From Paraburkholderia sediminicola (GTDB taxonomy: Bacteria; Pseudomonadota; Gammaproteobacteria; Burkholderiales; Burkholderiaceae), in contig NZ_CADIKC010000001.1 of assembly GCF_902859805.1 (NCBI RefSeq), forward strand, positions 744,001-808,000: DNA of 64,000 nucleotides, in the 5' to 3' direction. Shown here piece after piece: positions 11,278-19,518 of this stretch. Numbering within the stretch: position 1 is the first letter of the stretch; every line of letters begins with the position of its first letter. The notes under the pieces were generated by a model, which was not told the DNA's origin, did not search any database, and was given only the letters and a program-made list of their open reading frames with translations. Position numbers and translations under genes: made by a program.

Positions 11278-11949
11278 TTATTGCCGACGCGCGCGGCCGC
11301 TGCAGAACATGGCTTTAGCCACGCCGCGATTGCCGGCGTCCAGGCAGGCGGCGCAATGCCGCTCGGCGTCGCGCACCATGAAATGCACCTGCGTCTGCGA
11401 GACGTCGAGCGCGCGTGCTGTGCTTTGCAGCGTCTCCTCGCGCAAGCGAACCATCTCGAACGCCGCACGGCTGCGCGGCGGCAGTTGTTCGAGCGCGTTG
11501 TAGACGTGTTGCAGCGTGTCGCGGGCGAGTAATGCCGCTTCGGGCGACGGTTCCGGCGAAGGCACGTGCAGGCCGTCGTCTTCGTCGGTGTGATACGCGC
11601 TCTCCAGGCTCTGGCGGCGGAACGCATCGATCGACGCATTGCGCACCATGCGGGTCACGTAGGCTACGGGTTGCCGTACAGCATCCTGATTCGGAAAATC
11701 GACGAGCTTGATAAAGACGTCGTGAACCACGTCTTCTGCGAGACTCGCGCAACCCACGACGCCGCGCGCCAGATCGACAAGCATCGGCCGGTTGGCGATC
11801 AGCAGGTCGAGCAGCGTGCCCGTCTCCCAATCGACGCAGCGCGGCTGGTTGCGCGCGCGCCGCGAAGCGGGAGGGCGCGTAACGCCGGCGCTGAGAACGG
11901 ACTTCGCCATTGTTGTGGAAGACTCGCCCCGCATGACCGCCTCAGCCAT
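11278..11949 (-). CDS. Iron-starvation ECF sigma factor, OrbS/PvdS-like
   Basis: A sigma-70 family ECF factor of about 223 residues. Region 2 is seen in LARGVVGCASLAEDVVHDVF and VAYVTRMVRNASIDAFRR; region 4 in LEQLPPRSRAAFEMVRLREETLQSTARALDVSQTQV. The C-terminus carries a Cys-containing tail (HCAAC followed 14 residues later by FC). The Burkholderia ornibactin sigma factor OrbS is reported to use C-terminal Cys residues as an on-board iron sensor, so this tail is notable. A Fur-like site lies 45-65 bases upstream. I prefer the ATG with CGGAG 7 bases before it; the frame opens at 11964 and later ATGs exist. No FecR-type anti-sigma gene is adjacent, as for OrbS. It is convergent with the MFS exporter. 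Confidence 0.85.
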   Translation of the reverse strand: MAEAVMRGESSTTMAKSVLSAGVTRPPASRRARNQPRCVDWETGTLLDLLIANRPMLVDLARGVVGCASLAEDVVHDVFIKLVDFPNQDAVRQPVAYVTRMVRNASIDAFRRQSLESAYHTDEDDGLHVPSPEPSPEAALLARDTLQHVYNALEQLPPRSRAAFEMVRLREETLQSTARALDVSQTQVHFMVRDAERHCAACLDAGNRGVAKAMFCSGRARRQ

Positions 11950-11993
11950 AGATTCGCTCCGCATTTCTCAAGGAAGAGCATCAATCTAACGTA

Positions 11994-12014
11994 AACGCGA
12001 ATCATTCTCAATCA
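11994..12014 (-). promoter_or_regulatory. Fur box upstream of the ECF sigma gene
   Basis: Read on the minus strand the sequence is GATTGAGAATGATTCGCGTT, matching the Fur core GAGAATGATTCTC at 11 of 13 positions or better. It lies directly upstream of the sigma gene in the 95-base gap after the MHS transporter. Iron-dependent repression of the sigma factor is predicted. Confidence 0.72.
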
Positions 12015-12044
12015 TGAATTGGAGCGCTCTGCCCCTTGCAACGC

Positions 12045-13343
12045 TCAGCGCAACCGCAAAGCGGTTTTGCATTTCCACAAAGCCACAAGGCTCAGGGCGC
12101 CGAGAAAGGCCAGGTACAACGCAGGTGAAAGCTTGTTGCCGGTGAGTTGAATCAGCGAATCAACTATCAACGGCGCGAACCCGCCGAAGACGGTGACACC
12201 AATGTTGTAGCTGACTGCCATGCCGGTAGCGCGTGTTTCTTTCGGAAAGGCGTCTGCCATCAACGCGGGCAGCGCGCCAAAATACACTGCTTTCAGCAGA
12301 CCGATCCACGCCATCATTGCCATTAACGCGCCCAGGTTCGGATGACGGATCAATGCGGCGAACACCGGATAGATCGACAACGTGAAGATCACGCCAGAGG
12401 CCGCCATCAAGCGAATTCGGCCCACCCGATCGGACAGGAGACCGATGAACGGTGGTACGAACATCAGAATTGCCCCCGTCAACACGGTCGCGGTGAATCC
12501 GAAGTTCGCCGGCATATGGAGCTGCTTGACCGCATAGGTCGGGATATAAAGAATCACGTAGCTCGTGCCGGTCGACACGGCCAACACACCGATCGAGAGC
12601 AGCATGCGCAGTTTCTGTTGCGCCAGAACAGTCCTGACAGGCGTACGCGCGACAGGCGATCTGTCCAGGTTATGAACGTTATGCTCCTCCTGCATCTGTC
12701 TGCGAAGGTACAGCCCGATCGGCCCGATCAGAATTCCAAAGAAAAACGGAACGCGCCAGCCCCATGATTCCATGGATGCCGTATCCAGCGTGCTGGTCAG
12801 CACCGCACCGAACGCTGCAGCAAGTAAATAGCTGAGTCCCTGACTCGCGAACTGGAAGCTCGCCATAAAGCCGCTTCTGTGCGGCGCCTGCTCAACCAGA
12901 AACGCGGTCGTACTGCCAAACTCGCCGCCTGCGGAAAAGCCCTGCAGCAACCGGGCAGCAAGCACGGCGATAGGTGCAGCCATGCCGATTGACGCGTATC
13001 CCGGCATGACCGCGATCGTGAGTGTGCCGACCATCATCATCATGATCGATACCAGCATCGACGCTTTCCGGCCGTGCCGGTCGGCGTAAGAACCAAGTGC
13101 GAGAGCACCAATGGGTCGCACAAGATAGGAAATACCGAAAGTGCCAAGCGTGACCAACAGCGATACCGCGGGACTGGATGCCGGAAAGAACGTTTTCGCA
13201 ATGGTCGTGGCAAAGAATCCATAAATCAGGATGTCGAACCATTCCAACGCGTTTCCGATAGTCGCGACAAATATGGTGAGATAGAAGCTGGTCCTCTTCG
13301 GCTGGGAAAGAAGGCTGGCGCCCACGCTTGCGGGTGTATCCAT
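12045..13343 (-). CDS. MFS transporter, metabolite:proton symporter (MHS) family
   Basis: A 432-residue 12-helix transporter of the MHS family (ProP/KgtP/ShiA relatives), which import small organic acids or osmolytes with protons. Signatures are TIGNALEWFDILIYGFFA at helix 1, LVRPIGALALGSYADRHGRK (motif A region), RLLQGFSAGGEFGSTTAFLVE and the cytoplasmic-loop RRQMQEE. The ATG used has GGAG six bases upstream; an in-frame ATG lies four codons earlier. A 157-residue unknown protein is encoded 54 bases upstream on the same strand, so the two likely form an operon governed by the dyad cluster near 13950. The substrate is not deducible from sequence. Confidence 0.9.
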   Translation of the reverse strand: MDTPASVGASLLSQPKRTSFYLTIFVATIGNALEWFDILIYGFFATTIAKTFFPASSPAVSLLVTLGTFGISYLVRPIGALALGSYADRHGRKASMLVSIMMMMVGTLTIAVMPGYASIGMAAPIAVLAARLLQGFSAGGEFGSTTAFLVEQAPHRSGFMASFQFASQGLSYLLAAAFGAVLTSTLDTASMESWGWRVPFFFGILIGPIGLYLRRQMQEEHNVHNLDRSPVARTPVRTVLAQQKLRMLLSIGVLAVSTGTSYVILYIPTYAVKQLHMPANFGFTATVLTGAILMFVPPFIGLLSDRVGRIRLMAASGVIFTLSIYPVFAALIRHPNLGALMAMMAWIGLLKAVYFGALPALMADAFPKETRATGMAVSYNIGVTVFGGFAPLIVDSLIQLTGNKLSPALYLAFLGALSLVALWKCKTALRLR

Positions 13344-13397
13344 GACATGCTCCATTAGGGCTTAGCAGCGAACCTGCTGGCCATACACCCGATGTGG

Positions 13398-13871
13398 TCA
13401 ATAACCGGTCGCCACGTTGCACCGGACGACTGCGCGGAGAACCGCAAAGACTCGCTCGATCCCGATCCGAACTGCCGACGCCTCGTCCGTATCGATTCGA
13501 TAACGCATATGCAGGACGGGCTGGCCGTGAACACCGCCGAGCCAGTCCAGCTCTTCCGGTGCACTGGACCACAGCAACAGCTGTACGGCCCGGGATAACT
13601 GTCGCATCGATTTTGCGGCCTCCCCCGTGACCGTAGCTCCGGAGAATGTCTCGTGTTCGCTGGATTCGATCCATGCTCGATGCAGAGATACCGGCTCCGG
13701 AATTCGCAGCATCGAAACCTGAGACACGGCGGCGAAACGCTCCGCCAGTGCGTGTGCAACCGAAGTCGGAATGCTCCCGTCGACGACGATGCACAGTTGC
13801 GTGAATTCCGATGCCCGCAGTATCCAGTCCCAATCCGCGCTCGACATATCGTGTGCATCCAGGCTACCCAT
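13398..13871 (-). CDS. Hypothetical protein, first gene of the transporter operon
   Basis: A 157-residue soluble protein that I do not recognise. The ATG is preceded by CCGGAGGG at 5-base spacing, a strong ribosome site; a TTG seven codons earlier is unlikely. No signal peptide or membrane segment is seen. The sequence has an alpha/beta feel (LCIVVDGSIPTSVAHALAERFAAV; VQLLLWSSAPEELDWLG) and four acidic or Trp-rich patches, without a known catalytic motif. It precedes the MHS transporter and follows an elaborate operator, so it may act on, or sense, the transported compound. Confidence 0.65.
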   Translation of the reverse strand: MGSLDAHDMSSADWDWILRASEFTQLCIVVDGSIPTSVAHALAERFAAVSQVSMLRIPEPVSLHRAWIESSEHETFSGATVTGEAAKSMRQLSRAVQLLLWSSAPEELDWLGGVHGQPVLHMRYRIDTDEASAVRIGIERVFAVLRAVVRCNVATGY

Positions 13872-13934
13872 TGCACCCTCCGGAAAGGTCAACGTCGCTT
13901 CAAAACACCTGACAAGCCAGACCCGCGCTCTGAT

Positions 13935-13968
13935 TCAAATTCTAAAGAATTTGATCCAAAATCAAATT
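13935..13968. promoter_or_regulatory. Overlapping inverted repeats, likely operator of the transporter operon
   Basis: Two perfect dyads share one arm: TCAAATTC-TAAA-GAATTTGA (13935-13954) and AATTTGAT-CCAAA-ATCAAATT (13948-13968). This gives three alternating half-sites of ATCAAATT type in an AT-rich island of GC-rich DNA, about 65 bases upstream of the unknown protein's start. It fits cooperative binding of a dimeric regulator; no regulator gene is adjacent. Confidence 0.55.
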
Positions 13969-14135
13969 GCGAAGAAAATTTCCCATACTTACTTTAAGCA
14001 ACATCGTCAGGATTTTTATGCGGGAGAATTTTGTATAAATGCGTACTGGCGCAATAAAAGAACCACGGATCAACCAGACCCACGCCACTCACGCATGCCG
14101 GCACACGGTTTCGCACGACTGTCGCCGCATCTCCC

Positions 14136-15716
14136 TCAAGCCAGCGACGTGGCCAGACCCGCGCCGCCGTCGAGTTTGAAGATCGAGACGACTTGCACCA
14201 GTTCATGGGACTGGTTGCGCAGGCTGTTGGCCGCCGCGGTCATTTGTTCTACCAGCGCGGCGTTTTGCTGGGTGGTCTCGTCCATCTGGGTGACAGCCTC
14301 GCCGACCTGGGCCACGCCCAGGGATTGTTCGTTGCTGGCGGCGCTGATCTCGCCCATGGTGTCGGTGACGCGGCGGATGGAGCGGACGACTTCGGTCATG
14401 GCGAGGCCGGCCTGCTCGACCTGGGCCGAACCCTGAGCGACGCGTTCCACGCTCGCGCTGATGAGCTTTTTGATTTCCTTGGCTGCATCGGCGGAACGCG
14501 CGGCCAGACTGCGCACTTCATTGGCCACCACCGCGAAGCCGCGACCCTGTTCACCGGCACGGGCTGATTCCACCGCAGCGTTCAAGGCGAGGATGTTGGT
14601 CTGGAAGGCAATGCCGTCGATGACGCCAATGATGTCGGCGATTTTCCTGGAACTGTCGTTGATACCTTTCATGGTTTCCACGACCTGATTGACGACTTCG
14701 CCACACTGGATGGCGACCTCGGATGTGTTCATGGCCAACTGGTTCGCCTGGCGGGCGTTGTCAGCGTTCTGGCGCACCGTGGAGCTGAGCTCTTCCATGG
14801 AGGCGGCGGTTTCTTCCAGGGCGCTGGCCTGGCTTTCTGTGCGGGCGCTGAGGTCGTCGTTGCCCTGGGCGATTTCGGCGCTGGCGGTGGCCACGTTTTC
14901 CGAGCCGGAACGCACGTTGGAGACAACACGCACGAGGCTGGTTTGCATGTCCCTCAGGCTGCTGAGCAACTGGCCAACTTCGTCGGTACTGTGGTTGTCG
15001 ATACGTGCAGTCAAATCGCCTTCAGCCACCTGGCGCGCTACCCCAGTAGCTTTGACCAGCGGCCTCGTGATGCTGCCGGAGATCAGCCACGCACACACCA
15101 CGCTCAGCAGCAGGCTGACCACGCCAAGAGCGATCATCAGCGTGCGGCTGAATTCATAGTTGGCCTCAATCTGCGTGGCCACCCTGTCAATTTCTTCGCG
15201 CTGATGCTTCACCAAAGCGTCGACCTTCGCCACAAAGAGCCGGGAAGCGGGGATGAACTGTTGCTCCAGCAACTGGTTCGCCTCCTCGGCTTTGCCCGAC
15301 TTTTTCAGTGCATAGATCTGGTCGCGGGTAGCGATAAAAGTTTTGCGCTGTTCACCAATTGCGGCAAACAAGGATTTTTCCTCGTCAGAGGTCATCAAGG
15401 CTTCTATCGACTTTTGCAACGCGCCCGACACCTTGGACGACGCTACTGCTTCTTCCACAAAATAACTGGCAAGGCCAGGATCAGCGCTCTTGGCAATCGC
15501 AGTCGTGCGGGTAACGGCGGTATTGATGTTGCGCGACCAGTCGTTGACAAGCCGCTCGGTCTGTATTGGATTGGCGACCAGATTGCGGGTTGCCTGCGCG
15601 ACCGAGGACAGGCGCGCAAGCCCTATCACAACGCTGATCATCGACATGATCAATACCAGGACAAAGCCCGCCCCCAGTCGCTTGGCGATGGGCAGATTGG
15701 AAATAAACGTTGGCAT
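14136..15716 (-). CDS. Methyl-accepting chemotaxis protein
   Basis: A 526-residue inner-membrane chemoreceptor. It has an N-terminal transmembrane helix (about residues 12-35), a periplasmic four-helix-bundle ligand domain (about 36-185), a second transmembrane helix (about 190-210), a HAMP domain ([21 protein letters not shown]) and a cytoplasmic signalling domain with the highly conserved hairpin tip [37 protein letters not shown]. Methylation-helix motifs flank the tip ([14 protein letters not shown]). There is no C-terminal NWETF-type pentapeptide. The ATG at [15 protein letters not shown] matches the usual receptor start; a TTG five codons upstream is possible. The ligand is unknown; the short bundle resembles sensors of amino or organic acids. 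Confidence 0.93.
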   Translation of the reverse strand: MPTFISNLPIAKRLGAGFVLVLIMSMISVVIGLARLSSVAQATRNLVANPIQTERLVNDWSRNINTAVTRTTAIAKSADPGLASYFVEEAVASSKVSGALQKSIEALMTSDEEKSLFAAIGEQRKTFIATRDQIYALKKSGKAEEANQLLEQQFIPASRLFVAKVDALVKHQREEIDRVATQIEANYEFSRTLMIALGVVSLLLSVVCAWLISGSITRPLVKATGVARQVAEGDLTARIDNHSTDEVGQLLSSLRDMQTSLVRVVSNVRSGSENVATASAEIAQGNDDLSARTESQASALEETAASMEELSSTVRQNADNARQANQLAMNTSEVAIQCGEVVNQVVETMKGINDSSRKIADIIGVIDGIAFQTNILALNAAVESARAGEQGRGFAVVANEVRSLAARSADAAKEIKKLISASVERVAQGSAQVEQAGLAMTEVVRSIRRVTDTMGEISAASNEQSLGVAQVGEAVTQMDETTQQNAALVEQMTAAANSLRNQSHELVQVVSIFKLDGGAGLATSLA

Positions 15717-16040
15717 AGTCAGTTTCTTCAATAACCAAAGGGAAAATACCCGCTGACAAGTCGGACTATCAGAGTTCGCTCACTACACGTATACGGCTGC
15801 GAACGCCGACCGCTGAAGACACTATTCGGTGGGCCATTCCTGAAATGGGGGTAGGGATATCCTTATCAGTTAGTCATTGAAAACGGATAGATGCGCCTGG
15901 AGCAAAGCGATCCGAATCTGGTACAACTGACATTTGCCTATCCACCCGCGATAGCGGATGGCGGAGTCTGGACTCTGAACGTTTGAAGTACCGATCTTGC
16001 TGGAGTAATCAATGGCCAGTGCTGACCTGCAGGTGAAATG
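15717..16040. other. Divergent promoter region, 324 bases
   Basis: The gap between the chemoreceptor and the alcohol dehydrogenase holds no gene. I looked for a flagellar sigma-28 promoter for the chemoreceptor and found none. A moderately AT-rich patch (CTTATCAGTTAGTCATTGAAAAC, 15862-15884) may hold the dehydrogenase promoter. Confidence 0.4.
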
Positions 16041-17201
16041 ATGAACGCATTCCGGTTTCAAACCGTGCCGACGATGGTCGTCGAATTTGGCGCAGCGCGC
16101 CGTCTCGGCACTTTGCTGCGCGCACAATTTCCGTCGCTCACACGCCTGTGCGTGGTGACGGATGGGTTTCTTCACCAGAGTGGGCTGCTGAATCCGGCAC
16201 TCGCCGATCTCGCGGCACACGGCTGGAATGCCACCGTGATCGACGACGTGATCGCCGATCCGCCCGAGCACATCGTGCTCGAGGCAACCTCGCGCGCGCG
16301 TGAGGCCGGCGCTGAGATCGTGCTGGGACTCGGCGGCGGTTCGTCGATGGACGTGGCGAAGTTGATCGCCGTACTGGCGCCGCAGGATCAACAGACGCTC
16401 AGCAACATGTACGGCGTGAACAAGGTGACGGTGTCGCGCCTGCCGCTTGTGCAGATGCCGACCACGGCAGGCACCGGCTCCGAAGTCACGGCCGTGTCGA
16501 TCGTGACGGTGGGCGAGGCGAAGAAGATGGGCGTAGTCGCGCCGCAACTGGTCGCCGATCTGGCGATTCTCGATGCGGAACTCACGCTCGGACTGCCGGT
16601 TGCCGCGACGGCCGCAACCGGCGTCGATGCGATGGTTCACGCGATCGAGGCGTACACGTCCGCGCACTTGAAAAACCCGGTGTCCGACATGCTGGCGGTA
16701 AAGGCGCTCGAACTTCTGTCGCGCAATCTGTTGCCCGCATGCGAGAACGGCCAGAACCGCGCGGCGCGCGAAGCGATGTTGCTCGGCGCGGCGTTCGCCG
16801 GTCAGGCGTTCGCCAATTCACCGGTGGCCGCGGTGCATGCGCTCGCGTATCCGATCGGTGGCATTTATCACGTCCCGCACGGTCTTTCGAATGCGCTCGT
16901 GCTACCGCACGTGTTGCGGTTCAACGCCGAGGCGGCGGCGCATCTGTACGCGGAACTCGCGGACGTGATCGTGCCGGGTATCACGGGCAGCGCCGAAAGC
17001 CGGACGCTGGCGTTGATCGAACGGCTCGAACAGATGATTGCCGCGAGCGCGATTCCTGCCAGGTTGCGCGATGTCGGCATTGAACGTAGCGGGCTCGAAC
17101 GGATGGCGAGCGACGCGATGCTGCAAACGCGGCTTCTGGTGAACAACCCCCGGCCGGTTACTGAGGCCGATGCGTTGGCGATTTATACCGCTGCGTTTTA
17201 A
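16041..17201 (+). CDS. Iron-containing (group III) alcohol dehydrogenase
   Basis: A 386-residue member of the iron-dependent alcohol dehydrogenase family, which reversibly oxidises alcohols with NAD(P). The nucleotide-binding signature GLGGGSSMDVAKL is near residue 100, and TTAGTGSEVT near 150. Metal ligands are visible: Asp and His in GVDAMVHAIEAYTS (about 200), and the two His segments AVHALAYPIGGIYHVPHGLSNALVLPH (about 260-295). AGGTG lies 5 bases before the second of two tandem ATG codons. Family members act on diverse substrates, including 1,2-propanediol and lactaldehyde; maleylacetate reductases are more distant. It is monocistronic, with no pathway neighbour to define the substrate. 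Confidence 0.9.
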   Translation: MNAFRFQTVPTMVVEFGAARRLGTLLRAQFPSLTRLCVVTDGFLHQSGLLNPALADLAAHGWNATVIDDVIADPPEHIVLEATSRAREAGAEIVLGLGGGSSMDVAKLIAVLAPQDQQTLSNMYGVNKVTVSRLPLVQMPTTAGTGSEVTAVSIVTVGEAKKMGVVAPQLVADLAILDAELTLGLPVAATAATGVDAMVHAIEAYTSAHLKNPVSDMLAVKALELLSRNLLPACENGQNRAAREAMLLGAAFAGQAFANSPVAAVHALAYPIGGIYHVPHGLSNALVLPHVLRFNAEAAAHLYAELADVIVPGITGSAESRTLALIERLEQMIAASAIPARLRDVGIERSGLERMASDAMLQTRLLVNNPRPVTEADALAIYTAAF

Positions 17202-17282
17202 TCGGCGAGGGGCGTCATTGAGGGCGGGAGTCGCTGCGGTGTTTGGCGGCGGCTCCGCGCCGTTACGCCCGGCGAACACGTT

Positions 17283-17298
17283 ACGTAGCATGCTACGT
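17283..17298. promoter_or_regulatory. 16-bp perfect palindrome with GTTACGTA motif
   Basis: ACGTAGCATGCTACGT is a perfect palindrome, preceded by CACGTT so that it reads GTTACGTAGC. It lies 172 bases upstream of the repeat lipoprotein. The GTTACGTA octamer recurs at two other intergenic sites within the next 5 kb. Confidence 0.45.
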
Positions 17299-17470
17299 GG
17301 AACACGGCATCGCGCCTTTGGGCGGAATCGTGTTTATGACGTGATAAATTCTTCATATCATAATTTCTTTAGCCATTTATGCGTCGAATCGTTGAGATGA
17401 AGCGATAAGCCCCATTTGGCGTGCAACTTGCAGTGTTGGCCCCACCAATAGTCGTTCAACGGGGACCATC

Positions 17471-19441
17471 ATGCAAAAATTCGTCGGTCGGACAGCCATC
17501 GCTGTTGCGACATCCGCATTACTCGCGCTCTACGGTTGTGGAACCAGTAACATCGGCACGCCCAAAACCGGGCTTGGCGGCGGTGGGGCGGGCGGCACTT
17601 CGGGCTCTAGCTCGGGGAGTTCGGGGAGTTCGGGGAGTTCGGGTTCTAGCTCGGGTAGCTCCGGAACGAGCTCTGGTACGAGCTCTGGCACCAGCTCGGG
17701 TACGAGCTCCGGCACCAGCTCAGGTACAAGCTCCGGCACCAGCTCAGGTACAAGCTCCGGCACCAGCTCAGGTACAAGCTCCGGCACCAGCTCAGGTACA
17801 AGCTCCGGCACCAGCTCGGGTACAAGCTCTGGCACAAGCTCGGGTACGAGTTCCGGCACAAGCTCCGGCACTAGTTCCGGCACTAGTTCCGGCACAAGCT
17901 CCGGCACTAGTTCCGGCACTAGTTCCGGCACAAGCTCTGGTACGAGCTCCGGTACAAGCTCCGGCACGAGTTCCGGTACGAGTTCCGGTACGAGTTCCGG
18001 TACGAGTTCCGGTACGAGTTCCGGTACGAGTTCCGGTACGAGCTCAGGCACCAGCTCCGGTACCAGCTCAGGCACCAGCTCAGGCACGAGTTCCGGCACA
18101 AGCTCCGGTACGAGCTCCGGCACCAGCTCCGGTACAAGCTCCGGCACCTCGGGCACCTCCTCCACCCCTATCGGCAACGTCGTCACGCAAGGCGGGAACC
18201 TCATCACTGCCGTGGGCACGACCGTCGCTGATACGGGTTCCAAGATCACCGGCACCTCCGTCCCTGGCGTCAACGGCGCAACGACTGCGAATCTAGGCGC
18301 CGCGATCACCGATCTCGGCAACGGCGTCAAGGTACTCGGCAACGGCACGGCCGCAGGCCTCGGCACGCTGGGCAGTTCGACCAATCCGCTTGGCCCGACC
18401 CTGACCTCCACATCGGGTCTTGTAACCAATGCAGGCGCGGCCGTTACGGCGGTCGGCGGCGTGGTGACGAGTCTCGGAACCGGGCCGCTTGCGCCGCTCG
18501 CACCTGTCACGTCGACGGTGGGTACCGTTGTCGCCGGCGTAGGCGCCGGTGTCGTCAAACTGGGCTCGGGATTGAACTCCGCGCTGACCAGCTCGCCGGT
18601 TCAACAGGTCGAGACCCAACTGAGCACGGTCATCAACCCGATCACGCTCGTCGTCTCGAATACGACGCAGACCATCGGCAACACCACAGGTCTCGGCGCG
18701 CCGCTCAACGGCTTGCTGAGCACCATCGGCAACGGACTCGATTCGGCCGGCCAGAAAGTGTCCGGCGCGACGGGTGATCAGGTGGGCAAAGACATCGGCG
18801 GCGTAGTGAGCCAGCTGGGCAAGACGGTCACGAGCACCGGCGGACTGCTGACGGGCGCGACGACCAACCCGCTGGCGCCGATCGCCGGCCTGGTGGGCCC
18901 GCTCGGTGGACTGGGCGGATCGGGTGGATCGGGTGGCGGCTTCAGCATCCCGCCGCTGACCGGCCTGATCGGCAACCTCGGTTCGCTCGGTGGGACCGGT
19001 AGCAGCGGTAACCCGCTCGCGCCGATCACCGGACTCCTCGGCGGCCTGGGTTCGCTCGGCGGCACTTCCGGCGCAGGCGGCGGTCCGCTCGCACCGGTCA
19101 CCGGACTTCTCGGCAACCTGGGTTCGCTCGGCGGCACTTCCAGCGCCGGCGGTCCGCTCGCACCGGTCACGGGTCTCGTCACGACGTTGACCTCGACGCT
19201 GGGCGGCACCGCAGGCCAAGGCTCACCGCTCGCGCCCGTCACCGGTCTCGTCACGGCGCTGACTTCGACGTTGGGCGGCGCATCGTCCGGTAAGGCTTCG
19301 CCGCTCGCGCCTGTCACTGGCATCGTGACCGGCCTGACCGGTAGCGCGGGTGGTGCGGGAAGCGGTTCGTCCAGCACGAATCCGCTGGCGCCGGTGACGA
19401 ACCTTGTCACCGGATTGCTGGGTGGTGTCGCAGGTAAATAA
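17471..19441 (+). CDS. Repeat-rich surface lipoprotein with 41 SSGT units
   Basis: This 656-residue protein has a lipoprotein signal ending in the lipobox LALYGC (Cys about residue 23). A Gly/Ser linker leads to residues 63-226, which are 41 uninterrupted SSGT tetrapeptides, a presumably extended, hydrophilic stalk. The C-terminal 430 residues are Gly/Ser/Thr/Val-rich with repeated segments of the form PLAPVTGLLGxLGSLGGTS, six or more copies. Burkholderia proteins with such C-terminal repeats are often labelled collagen-like, but GXY collagen periodicity is absent here. The role is unknown; a surface adhesin, spacer or matrix function is inferred. GGGGAC precedes the ATG. Unit number can change without frameshift, so length variation between strains is likely. 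Confidence 0.8.
   Translation: MQKFVGRTAIAVATSALLALYGCGTSNIGTPKTGLGGGGAGGTSGSSSGSSGSSGSSGSSSGSSGTSSGTSSGTSSGTSSGTSSGTSSGTSSGTSSGTSSGTSSGTSSGTSSGTSSGTSSGTSSGTSSGTSSGTSSGTSSGTSSGTSSGTSSGTSSGTSSGTSSGTSSGTSSGTSSGTSSGTSSGTSSGTSSGTSSGTSSGTSSGTSSGTSSGTSSGTSSGTSSGTSGTSSTPIGNVVTQGGNLITAVGTTVADTGSKITGTSVPGVNGATTANLGAAITDLGNGVKVLGNGTAAGLGTLGSSTNPLGPTLTSTSGLVTNAGAAVTAVGGVVTSLGTGPLAPLAPVTSTVGTVVAGVGAGVVKLGSGLNSALTSSPVQQVETQLSTVINPITLVVSNTTQTIGNTTGLGAPLNGLLSTIGNGLDSAGQKVSGATGDQVGKDIGGVVSQLGKTVTSTGGLLTGATTNPLAPIAGLVGPLGGLGGSGGSGGGFSIPPLTGLIGNLGSLGGTGSSGNPLAPITGLLGGLGSLGGTSGAGGGPLAPVTGLLGNLGSLGGTSSAGGPLAPVTGLVTTLTSTLGGTAGQGSPLAPVTGLVTALTSTLGGASSGKASPLAPVTGIVTGLTGSAGGAGSGSSSTNPLAPVTNLVTGLLGGVAGK
17657..18148 (+). 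repeat. 12-bp tandem repeat, 41 units
   Basis: Exactly 492 bases are built from 12-mers of the type AGCTCCGGCACC, all encoding Ser-Ser-Gly-Thr. Units differ almost only at synonymous third positions, and there are local blocks of identical variants, for example eight GAGTTCCGGTAC-type units near 17960-18050. That pattern indicates recent unit duplication under selection for the protein sequence. Confidence 0.95.
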
Positions 19442-19455
19442 GCGGTAATCAGCAC

Positions 19456-19492
19456 AGCGGCCGGGACTTAAAAAATCAAAAGCCCGGCCGCT
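19456..19492 (+). terminator. Hairpin after the repeat lipoprotein
   Basis: A 10-bp perfect inverted repeat (AGCGGCCGGG / CCCGGCCGCT) with an A-rich 17-base loop lies 14 bases past the lipoprotein stop. No T tract follows, so termination efficiency is uncertain. Confidence 0.55.
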
Positions 19493-19518
19493 ATCAATGT
19501 CATGACTACGAGGATGAC

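Noticed and set aside
15717..16040. Flagellar sigma-28 promoter for the chemoreceptor
   Set aside because: No TAAAG-N15-GCCGATAA-like sequence was found on the minus strand of this gap.
17657..18148. CRISPR-like array
   Set aside because: The units are contiguous 12-mers with no spacers, and they encode SSGT in frame.
17530..18558. Long minus-strand frame of VPEL repeats and a plus-strand AlaPro/ValGln-rich frame over the 12-bp repeat
   Set aside because: A 12-bp repeat keeps all six frames open automatically. Only the plus frame with a lipoprotein signal and synonymous unit variation shows selection.
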